Made by a program: the position numbers and the translations under genes. From Triticum aestivum (Eukaryota; Streptophyta; Magnoliopsida; Poales; Poaceae): a stretch of 64,000 nt of DNA. The stretch covers positions 421,994,233-422,058,232 of the forward strand of contig NC_057809.1 in NCBI RefSeq assembly GCF_018294505.1, given 5' to 3'. This document shows positions 32,101 to 40,643 of this stretch, piece after piece. How positions within the stretch are numbered: the stretch's first letter is position 1; every line of letters begins with the position of its first letter. The notes beneath the pieces were generated by a model that had not been told where the DNA came from, did not search any database, and worked only from the letters and a program-made list of their open reading frames with translations.

Positions 32101-32560
32101 GACTAATGCATTGCGTCCTTGCATCGACAATGACCCGGCGGAGATCATCATCATCGGGCACATCGTCTGGTTCCTCTTGATCTTCAGCAGCTTCACCCAT
32201 TGCAGCATCATTGGGCACATCGTCTGGTTCCTCTTGATCTTCACCAGCTCCCCCCGTTGCAGCATCACCGTATTCAGGGGGCACATAGTTGTCATCGTAG
32301 TCTTCTTCTTCGCCGTCTTCCATCATAACCCCTATTTCTCCGTGCCTCGTCCAAACAATATAGTGTGGCATGAAACCCTTGTAAAGCAGGTGGGAGTGAA
32401 GGATTTTCTGGTTAGAGTAAGACCTCATATTCCCACATTCAGTGCATGGACAACACATAAAACCATTCTGCTTGTTTGCCTCAGCCGCATCGAGAAACTC
32501 ATGCACGCCCTTAATGTACTCGCGGTTGTGTCTGTCACCATACATCCATTGCCGGTTCAT
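29194..32560 (-). pseudogene. TNPD-like CACTA transposase, copy 1, one frameshift
   Basis: ATG at 32560. Domains in order: transposase-associated N-terminal domain (residues about 1-75, CCPCTECGN zinc-type motif and LLYKGFMPHY), an acidic duplicated linker (EDQEEPDDVPND), the Transposase_21/TNP2 core (about 330-600; ALSADGINPF and GNEIDVYLRPLVEEL hold candidate catalytic Asp residues), a DUF4218-type region (LRGLLPENVRLAIVKLCAFLNAIS) and a C-terminal DUF4216-type region (YYGYIVDIWELDYG). A one-base loss near 29862 breaks the frame after residue about 897; the rest stays open to 29194. The copy at 40644-44012 is continuous at this point. Intact protein would be about 1,120 residues and cut the CACTA ends. 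Confidence 0.92.
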
Positions 32561-32697
32561 CTGCGTGCATTATATATAATTAAGTGTCCAAATTAATAGA
32601 AGTTCATCATCACATTAAAACCAAAGTGCATACATAGTTCTCATCTAACAACATATAGCTCTCCAGAGCATCTAATTAATTAAACCATACATTGAAA

Positions 32698-33144
32698 CTA
32701 TGTAAAACATTTCAATGCGAAAACAAATGCGATCATAATCGCAACCAAGGTAACAATTGATCCAACGGCATAATGATACCAAGCCTGGGTATGAATGGAA
32801 TATTTTCTAATCTTTCTAATCTTCAAGCGCATTGCATCCATCTTGATCTTGTGATCATTGACGACATCCGCAACATGCAACTCCAATATCATCTTCTCCT
32901 CCTCAATTTTTTTTATTTTTTCCTTCAACAAATTGTTTTCTTCTTCAACTAAATTTAACCTCTCGACAATAGGGTCGGTTGGCATTTCCGATTCACATAC
33001 ATCCTAGATAAATAAAATCTATGTCACGTTGGTCGGCATAATTTTCATAAACAATAAATGAACCAATAGTTATAAAGATAATATACATACCACATCCGAA
33101 TCATAGACAGGACGAGGGCCGACGGGGGCGGATACCAAAACCAT
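32698..33144 (-). CDS. Small coiled-coil and membrane protein of CACTA-1, two exons, 119 aa
   Basis: Exons 33144-33091 and 33003-32698 join in frame through GTATGT and a CTAG acceptor. The start MVLVSAPVGP lies downstream of the 5' TATA box. Residues about 30-75 are a charged coiled coil (LVEEENNLLKEKIKKIEEEK) and the last 25 are a hydrophobic segment (AVGSIVTLVAIMIAFVFAL), so a tail-anchored membrane protein is predicted. It is the first gene after the 5' end, ahead of the transposase. The copy in CACTA-H has the same exons but lost one T in a T-run. I do not recognise the family; a transposition role is unproven. Intact here. Confidence 0.6.
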
Positions 33145-33524
33145 CGCACTATATAAGATGCAATAATAAATGTAAGAAAATGATACAAGTATCTATCTAA
33201 ACATACAAGTAAGAATATTTTTCCTTTTAGAAAGAAGATAAGAACAAGAGGCTCACCACGGTGGTGTCGGTGATGAGATCGGCGCGGGTGATCGACGACG
33301 GTGAAGACGGGGACGGGGCGTGACAGACCGCTAAATCTAGACAAATCTCGAGGAAAATGGAGCTTGGAGGTCGAGCTTCGAGAGGAGAAAGCTTAAGTAG
33401 TGTGGCTCGGGCATTCCATCGAACACCTCATGTGCATAGGAGGTGAGCTAGAGCACCACAAAGCCCTCTCCCCCTCGGCCAGAGAAAAACAGAGCACTGG
33501 CGTGCTCTGCTCGCGAGCGAGGGG
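33145..33524. other. 5' leader region of CACTA-1
   Basis: Between the TATA box and the first ATG (minus strand). GC-richer near 33260-33520, no further gene seen. The leader may contain a further non-coding exon. Confidence 0.4.
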
Positions 33525-33532
33525 TATATATA
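33525..33532 (-). promoter_or_regulatory. TATA box at the CACTA-1 5' end
   Basis: TATATATA, read on the minus strand, 300 bases inside the right terminus and adjacent to the subterminal motif array; expected promoter of the small-protein and transposase genes. TNPA-type binding at the array could repress it. Conserved near 44976-44984. Confidence 0.6.
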
Positions 33533-33549
33533 GGCACCTCATTGGTATC

Positions 33550-33831
33550 GGTTGGTGGCATGAGCCGGGACTAAAGGGGAGCCTTTGGTCCCGGTTCAAG
33601 CCACCAACCAGGACCAATGGTGGTGGGCCAGGAGCGAGGCCCATTGGTCCCGGTTCATCCCACCAACCGGGACCAAAAGGTCCAGATGAACCAGGACCAA
33701 TGGCCCACATGGCCCGGCCGGCCCCCTGGGCTCACGAACCGGGACAAATGCCCACACTGGTCCCGGTTCTAGACTGAACCGTGACTAATGGGCTGAGCCG
33801 GCCTGGACCAAAGCCCTGTTTTCTACTAGTG
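33550..33831. repeat. CACTA-1 right (5') subterminal array and terminal repeat
   Basis: Alternating GGTCCCGGTTC and (C)AACCGGGACC motifs and the end TTTTCTACTAGTG. The outermost motif set differs from the left end (CTTTGGTCCAGGCC in reverse complement), which lets element polarity be read. Confidence 0.85.
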
Positions 33832-33834
33832 CAT
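33832..33834. repeat. TSD CAT, right of CACTA-1
   Basis: Matches 20949-20951. Confidence 0.9.
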
Positions 33835-35174
33835 GTCCCAAGGACATCAAAGGTATCAGAAGTTTCCTTGGTCACACCGGATTTTTTAGGAGGTTCATTA
33901 AGGACTTCTCAAAAATTTCTCGGCCTCTAACTAATTTATTACAAAAAGATATACCATTTGTCTTTGATGATGATTGTGTAGAAGCATTTGAAATACTTAA
34001 AAAAGCATTGATCTCTGCACCTATTGTTCAGCCACCTGATTGGAATTTATCCTTTGAAATTATGTGTGATGCTAGTCATTATGCTGTAGGTGCTGTTCTA
34101 GGGCAAAGAGTTGATAAGAAATTAAATGTTATTCAATATGCTAGTAAAACTCTAGACAATGCTTAGAGAAATTATGCTACTACTAAGAAAGAATTCTTAG
34201 CAGTTGTATTTGCTTGTGATAAGTTCAGACCTTATATTGTAGACTCTATAGTAACTATTCATATGGATCATGCTGCTATTAAATATGTTATGGAAAAGAA
34301 AGATGCTAAACCTAGACTTATTAGATGGGTTCTCTTGCTACAAGAATTTGATTTGCTTATTGTTGATAGAAAGGGAGCTGAGAACCCCGTTGCAGACAAC
34401 TTTTCTAGGTTAGAAAATATTCTTGATGACCCACTACCTATTGATGATAGCTTTCCTGATGAACAATTAAATGTCATAAGTACTTCTCGTATTGCTCCAT
34501 GGTATGCTGATTATGCCAATTACATTGTTGCGAAATTTATACCACCTAGTTTCACATACCAACAAAAGAAAAAGTTTTTCTACGATTTGAGACATTATTT
34601 TTGGGATGACCCACATCTTTATAAAGAAGGAGTAGATGGTGTTATTAGACGTTGTGTACCTGAGCATGAACAGGAACAGATCCTACACAAGTGTCACTCC
34701 CAGGCTTATGGAGGACACCATGCTGGAGATAGAACTGCACATAAGGTATTGCAATCCGATTTTTATTGGCCTACTCTCTTCAAGGATGCCCGTAAGTTTG
34801 TCTTATCTTGTGATGAATGTCAAAGAATTGGTAATATTAGTAGACGTCAAGAAATGCCTATGAACTATTCACTTGTTATTGAACCATTTGATGTTTGGGG
34901 CTTTGATTATATGGGACCTTTTCCTGCCTCTAATGGATATACACATATTTTAGTTGCTGTTGATTACGTTACTAAGTGGGTAGAAGCTATTCCAACTAGT
35001 AGTGCTGATCATAACACTTCTATTAAAATGCTTAAAGAAGTTATTTTTCCGAGGTTTGGAGTCCCTAGATATTTAATGACTGATGGTGGTTCACATTTTA
35101 TTCATGGTGCTTTCCGTAAAATGCTTGCTAAGTATGATGTTAATCATAGAACTGCATCTCCTTATCACCCATAG
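33835..35174 (+). pseudogene. RT C-terminus, RNase H and integrase core of element A, copy 1
   Basis: Continues RT from before CACTA-1 (GIRSFLGHTGFFRRFIKDFSKIS), then RNase H with [39 protein letters not shown] and [12 protein letters not shown], then the integrase HHCC zinc segment ([15 protein letters not shown]...CDECQRIG) and the DDE core ([20 protein letters not shown]). Stops: TAG at 34164-34166 in RNase H and TAG at 35172-35174 before the catalytic Glu segment. The same TAGs occur in copy 2 (45614-45616 and 46623-46625), so they predate the duplication. In RNase H this copy has Met where copy 2 has Thr before DHAA. Confidence 0.9.
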
Positions 35175-35840
35175 TCTAGTGGTCAAGTAGAATTGAGTAA
35201 TAGAGAACTCAAATTAATTTTGCAAAAGACTATCAATAGGTCTAGAAAGAATTGGTCCAAGAAACTTGATGATGCATTATGCGCCTACAGAACTGCCTAT
35301 AAAAATCCTATGGGTATGTCTCCGTATAAAATGGTTTATGGAAAAGCATGTCACTTACCTCTCGAACTAGAACATAAAGCATATTGGGCTATTAAAGAGC
35401 TCAATTATGATTTCAAACTTGCCGGTGAGAAGAGGTTATTTGACATTAGCTCACTTGATGAATGGAGAACCCAAGCTTATGAAAATGCCTAGTTGTTTAT
35501 AGAAAAAGTTAAAAGATGGCATGACAAAAGGATACAAAAGCGTGAGTTTTTTAATATAGGTGATTATGTATTGCTATACAACTCTCGCTTAAGATTTTTT
35601 GCAGGAAAACTTCTCTCTAAATGGGAAGGCCCTTACGTTATCGAGGAGGTCTATCGTTCCGGTGCCATAAAAATCAACAACTTCGAAGGCACAAATCCGA
35701 AGATGGTGAACGTTCAAAGAATCAAACATTATATCTCAGGTAATCCTATAAATGTTGAAACCAATGTTATTGAAACCGTAACCCCAGAGGAATACGTAAG
35801 GGACACTTTCTGGAACATTTCAGACTCCGAAAAGGAATAG
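35175..35840 (+). pseudogene. Integrase C-terminal part of element A, copy 1
   Basis: Opens with [13 protein letters not shown] (catalytic Glu), then [19 protein letters not shown], and ends with the GPY-type C-terminal domain (KWEGPYVIEEVYRSGAIKI). A TAG at 35490-35492 splits it, shared with copy 2 at 46941-46943. Final residues ISDSEKE are followed by a natural stop. Copy 1 carries one extra codon (TTT) near 35545 compared with copy 2. Confidence 0.88.
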
Positions 35841-36148
35841 GTATGTGCTACGGTATGTAAACCGACTCCAAAACAGATTTTAAGGCAACATTTCTCCGTT
35901 TTAGAATATTTAGAAAAATAGAAAAATAAGAGGCAGTCCGGGAAGGACACGAGGCCTCCACGAGGGTGGAGGGCGCGCCCCCTGCCTCGTGGGCACCTCG
36001 TGTGCTCTCCGGACTCCATTTTCTTGCATGATACGTATTTTGGTCGGTAAAAATTCATTATATAATCTCCCGAAGGTTTTGACCACTTTCTATCACGCAA
36101 TTATCCTCTGTTCTTGTTTCGAGATGTCTTGCTACAGATTAGAGCAAC
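35841..36148. other. Spacer between pol and the 3' ORF of element A, with GC-rich foldback
   Basis: Contains CCACGAGGGTGGAGGGCGCGCC...CTGCCTCGTGGG (35958-35993), the same type of foldback as in the LTRs, here transplanted between genes. The copy at 47289-47596 is almost identical. Confidence 0.65.
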
Positions 36149-36568
36149 ATGTCGTCCCAGGATTCGGAGGGAGAAAGCTATGTGGACGATTACCTTGCAG
36201 ATCCTAGGGTCTATGGAGATGTGGAGCACTGTGGTTGGACTACGGAGGAAGAATAGGACTATGAACCCAAGAGGAAGGAGGAGACGAGCTCAGATGAAGA
36301 TGAAGCCCCCTTACCTCAACCTGGGGACATGCATGTGGAGTTCAAAAAGTCAAGCCTCCCTGATAGAGCAAAGATATCTAAGATCGAGTTTATCCCTTTT
36401 CGTCTCTTGCAAGAAAACAAGCAGGAACTATGCAGAAAGATATTAATCCTGGAGCAGGAGATTGACGACTTGAGGGATCAAAATTCTGTCCTCAAGCGCA
36501 AATTAAGGAAGAAGCCTACGCCATCAACCAAATCATCATCTTCCTCTCCAACAAAGAAGGAGATATAA
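36149..36568 (+). pseudogene. 3' accessory ORF of element A (coiled coil), copy 1
   Basis: 140 codons from ATG 36149 to TAA 36568, beginning MSSQDSEGESYVDDYLAD and interrupted only by TAG at 36254-36256 (codon 36). The N-terminal part is acidic; residues about 85-115 form a leucine-zipper-like coiled coil (ILILEQEIDDLRDQNSVLKRKL) and the tail is Ser/Lys-rich. It lies where Athila elements carry an env-like or accessory frame, but no membrane segment is present. Function unknown. Copy 2 shares the same TAG. Confidence 0.65.
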
Positions 36569-37606
36569 TCACATGGGTATGGGCACTCCCCTTGGAAACT
36601 GCCAAGCTTGGGGGAGGTGCCCCGGTATCGTATCACCATCACACTCCTATCTTTATCGTTTTTCTTAGTTCGATCCTATTAGTAGTATCTTGATCTACTA
36701 GAATAAAGTTTATGGCATGATCTAGTTTTGAGTTTTGCTTTATGATCTTCCTATGTAATCGAGTCCGTGAGCTATATATAATAAAGATTAGTGTTGAGTC
36801 AAGGGCTTGATTATCTTGCTATGATCTTGAGTGAATAAAAGAAATGAATAGAAAGAAACAAAGAGATCATATTGATCTTATCGAGAGTAATGACTTCACA
36901 TAGAAATAGTATGATGATTAAAAGTTGTTGGGAGTTGGCAAATATTATCTTTGGTCATCGTTGCAATTAATAGGAAGTAATAAAGAAAGAGAGGTTTCAC
37001 ATATAAATATATTATCATGGACATCTTTTATGATTGGGAGCACTCATTAAAATATGACATGCTAAAGATTTTATGTTGGACAAGGAAGACAACGTAATGG
37101 GTTATGTTTTCTTATATCTGAGATAAAGAATATTGTCATGGATCATCCAACATGTTGAGCTTGCCTTTCCCGCTCATGCTAGCCAAATTCTTAGCACCAA
37201 GTACAGATACTACTTGTGCTTCGAAAACCCTTAAACCAGTTTTGCCATGAGAGTCCACCATATCTACCTATGGATTGAGTAAGATCATTCAAGTAAGTTT
37301 TCATCGGTGCAAGCAATAAAAATTGCTCTCTAAATATGTATGATTGATTGGTGTGGAGGAAATAAGCTTTGTACAATCTTGTGATGTGGAAGAAATAAAA
37401 GCGACGGACTGCATAATAAAGGTTCATATTGCAAGTGGCAATATAAAGTAACGTTCTTTCGCATTAAGATTTTGTGCATCCAACCTTGAAAGCGCATGGC
37501 AACCTCTGCTTCCCTCTGCGAAGGGCCTATCTTTTATTATTACCTTCTACCTTATGCAAGAGTCATGGTGATCTTCACCTTTCCTTTTTTACATTTTATC
37601 CTTTCA
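36569..37606. other. 3' untranslated region of element A, copy 1
   Basis: AT-rich, no gene. Near its start (36602-36616) CCAAGCTTGGGGGAGGT resembles the element's polypurine tract. Ends in TTT before the CACTA-H terminus. Confidence 0.6.
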
Positions 37607-37930
37607 CTAGTAGAAAAGGGGGCTTTGGTCCAGGCCGGGTAACCCCATTAGTCCCGGTTCAGTCTAGAACCGGGACCAATGGGGGCATTGGTCCCGGTTC
37701 GTGAGCCCAGGGGGCCGGCCGGGCCAAGTGGGCCATTGGTCCCGGTTGGTGGGATGAACCGGGACCAATGGGCCTCGCTCCTGGCCCACAACCATTGGTC
37801 CCGGTTCGTGCCACAAACCGGGACTAAAGATTAGACCTTTAGTCCCGGTTTGTGCCTCAAACCGGGACTAATGGGGATGAGACCTTTAGTCCCGGTTCGT
37901 GCCACGAATCGGTACTAAAGGTCCCATTTT
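37607..37930. repeat. CACTA-H left terminus and subterminal array
   Basis: Six or more GGTCCCGGTT(C/T)GTG and AACCGGGAC(C/T)A motifs. Same order as 49054-49400, except that CACTA-3 has an added ATCTAGACCTTTTGGTCCCAG segment. Confidence 0.85.
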
Positions 37931-38366
37931 CAAACTATACCCCCCCTCGTGGATCGCCTTTTCATATTTAAAAAAATAAAAGAAAATGATGGAAATGTCA
38001 AAAAAAACAAAAAAAAATAAGTTTCCCAGGTGATATGTGGTCTAGTTGTTGGGAAAATTTGCAAATGTGAATTTTGACTTTATTTGCAAAATCTCTCTGA
38101 AATTTGTAAAAATGGGCATAACTTTTGCATACTAACTCGGATGAAAAAGTTTTTTATATGAAAAATCATCTACTCGAAAAGTTACATCCAAAAACATTTT
38201 TGACATATTTAGCATATTCTAAATTTTCCTAACGCTTTTACAACCAGAAAAATTACTCCAACTTCATGACAGTACCCACAATCCGTTTCACCAAAAACCT
38301 TCTGATCCATAGTTCAAAATTTTCAAATTTCATTCAAATGAAATTTGAACCGGATTCAAATAACTT
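37931..38366. other. Junction region of CACTA-H
   Basis: 37931-38190 matches CACTA-3 (49410-49672). 38195-38212 (ACATTTTTGACATATTTAG) also occurs in CACTA-1 at 26981-27000. About 154 bases follow that are in neither, then homology to CACTA-1 begins at 38367. The crossover lies here. Confidence 0.7.
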
Positions 38367-38604
38367 GTTGAAAACCTATTCTAAACCTCTCCAAAAATTC
38401 TGAAATTTTGCCATCGCCTTTGTCTTGCATCAGTACCTCACCACAAAAAAAATTTAAAAATTCCAAAAATGCCCAAAGCCATCTAGCATTTCATCAAACA
38501 CCTTCTATATGGACAAAAAAATTCAGAAATTCCAAAAAATTCAGAAAAGTGGACAGCGCGTTGCTGCTGCTCAACTTCTCCTCTCCTGTACTTCTCCTCT
38601 TCTT

Positions 38605-39000
38605 CTGCTCTTCAATGCATCGGGGCCGGCAGCGACCATGGAGTAGGGGCGGAGCAAGGGGCGCTCGGGCGCAAAAGTGGCACTCGAGAGGGGGGCTCAC
38701 TTTGAGGGGGGCGGCGACGGCTGGAGTCCGGCGATGAGGACGGCGGGCTCGGGGTGGCACGCGGTGACGGGGATGGCAGCCTTGGGGCGGCACGCGGTGA
38801 CAGGGACAAGGAGGCGGGCTCGGGGAGGAACGCGGTGACGGGGATGAGGGCGGCGGGCTCAGGGATGCCGGCGACGAGGACGGCGCGGGCTCAGGGAGGT
38901 GACGACGTGGTCCGGAGGGCTCGGCGGCGACGAGGACGAGGAGTAGCCTGGCGGCGTCGTCGGAGGAGAGGACGAGGAGATCGATCGAACTGAATCGAGA
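38605..39000 (-). other. GC-rich stretch, CACTA-H copy of 27240-27640
   Basis: Same phrases and minus-strand position after a TATATAAG near 39018. Small substitutions, so frames differ between the copies, arguing against a conserved protein. Confidence 0.4.
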
Positions 39001-39033
39001 ATTTCACAAGTGTTGGCTTATATAGCCAGAGCA

Positions 39034-39270
39034 CTAGTCCCGGTTCATGAAACCAACCGGGACTAATGCCCCTCTTTAGTCCCGGTTGGTGCCACCAACC
39101 GGGACCAAAGGCCAATTTTCAGCAGCCCAAAGGGCGGGAAGCGGTGGCCTTTGGTCCCGGTCGGTGGCACTAACCGGGACTAAAGGGGGGCATTGGTCAC
39201 GGTTGGTGCCACGAACCGTGACCAATGCCCCCTTTTGTCCCGGTTGGTGCCACCAACCGGGACCAATGGC
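39034..39270. repeat. Internal array of subterminal-type motifs, CACTA-H
   Basis: As 27668-27822 but with about 65 extra bases, an added GGTCACGGTT...AACCGTGACC pair. Motif number therefore varies between otherwise close copies. Confidence 0.8.
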
Positions 39271-39298
39271 CTTGTGCTGCCTCGCGCCCAAAAGTTTA

Positions 39299-39340
39299 GT
39301 CCCACCTCGCTAGTTGAGAGGGCTCGGGAATGGTTTATAA
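39299..39340 (+). promoter_or_regulatory. snRNA-type USE plus TATA, CACTA-H copy
   Basis: GTCCCACCTCG at 39299-39309 and TTTATAA at 39334-39340, identical boxes and spacing to 27851-27892, followed by a T7 run at 39503-39509. Some flanking bases differ, the boxes do not. Confidence 0.58.
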
Positions 39341-39504
39341 GCGCTGCTACGCCCACCCTCCCGAGCTCCTCTCAACTGCAGGCTTTCGGGCCTAATCTGT
39401 CACTGTAATGCATGTGGGCCTACTGGGCCTGCTGCGGGCCTGAATCCTGGCCCATGGTAGGTTTCTAGTAGTATTCAGGCCGTGGTGGCCCAGTAGGTTG
39501 CATT

Positions 39505-40380
39505 TTTTTGTTGCTTTATTTATTTTTATTTTGTTTTTTGCTTTATTTTTAATTCTTTATGCTTTTAGTTTTAGAAAAAATATATACTTTTTGTTAATGC
39601 CATTAGTTTTCAAATTTGAAAACACTTTTTTGGTTTTTTTGTTTTCTTTGTTGCTTTATTTATTTTATTTTGTGATTAACTTTACTATAAAAATAGGTTT
39701 TTCCTGTTTATTTGATTTGTTTTTTGCATTATTTATTTTCTTTTGTTTTTTGCTTTAAGTTTTAATTCTGTTTTCTTTTAGGTTAGCAAAATTATAAACT
39801 TTCTGTTAGTGCCATTAGTTTTAGAAAAATTATAAACTTTCTATTAGTGCCATTAGTTTTCAAATTTGAAAACACTTTTTTAGTTTTTTTGTTTTCTGTG
39901 TTGCTTTATTTATTTTATTTTGTGATTAACTTTACTATAAAAATAGTTTTTCCTGTTTTTTTCATTTGTTTTTTGCATTATTTATTTTCTTTTGTTTATC
40001 TGCTTTAATTTTTAATTCTGTTTGCTTTTAGGTTAGAAAAATTATAAACTTTCTGTTAGTGCCATTAGTTTTAGAAAAATTATAGACTTTCTGTTAGTGC
40101 CATTAGTTTTCAAATTTGAAAACACTTTTTTAGTTTTTTTGTTTTATTTGTTGGTTTATTTTTTTTTTTTGTGATTAACTTTACTATAAAAATAGTTTTT
40201 TCCTGTTTTTTTGATTTGTTTTTTGCATTATTTATTTTATTTTGTTTTTTGCTTTAATTTTTAATTCTGTTTGCTTTTAGGTTAGCAAAATTATAAACTT
40301 TCTGTTAGTGCCATTAGTTTTAGAAAAATTATAAACTTTCTGTTAGTGCCATTAGTTTTCAAATTTGAATAGTTAAAATT
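39505..40380. repeat. AT-rich tandem array, CACTA-H copy
   Basis: Same unit as 28065-28925 with private small indels. Confidence 0.85.
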
Positions 40381-40643
40381 TGAATTCTTTGAAAATTGTT
40401 TGAATCACAAGTTTGTGATTAACTTACTAAAAATGAGAATAGATGCGCTTATAGAGAAAACTTGATGCACTTCGTGTACAAAATGGACAAACACTTTCAA
40501 ATGAACTCTGAAAAAGTTGAAAGTTGGGATGGTATCATAATTTCACCCACATAGCTTGTTCATGTACAAAACGGACAATGGTAGCATGTCCGTGTGTTAC
40601 AAAGTTGGCATGGTATCATCATAATAGTTGCGGGAGAAAGTCT

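Larger units (their letters stand above)
20952..33831 (-). mobile_element. CACTA-1: 12.9 kb CACTA transposon with near-complete gene set
   Basis: Perfect 13-bp terminal inverted repeats CACTAGTAGAAAA at both ends, 3-bp TSD CAT, and subterminal arrays of GTCCCGGTT/AACCGGGAC in both orientations. Genes read on the minus strand from the right (5') end: small coiled-coil/TM protein, TNPD-like transposase, then TNPA-like/Ulp1 gene. Between the two large genes lie an AT-rich repeat array, an internal copy of subterminal-type motifs with promoter-like sites, and long hairpins. Both transposase genes carry lesions, so it is not autonomous now. Confidence 0.92.

Noticed and set aside
31053..32596. Plus-strand frames of 80-165 codons
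   Set aside because: Antisense shadows of the TNPD-like transposase gene; likewise 42505-44048.
20952..33831. CRISPR-like direct repeats (GTCCCGGTT arrays)
   Set aside because: Motifs alternate in orientation with irregular spacing at transposon ends in a plant-type genome; they are CACTA subterminal repeats.
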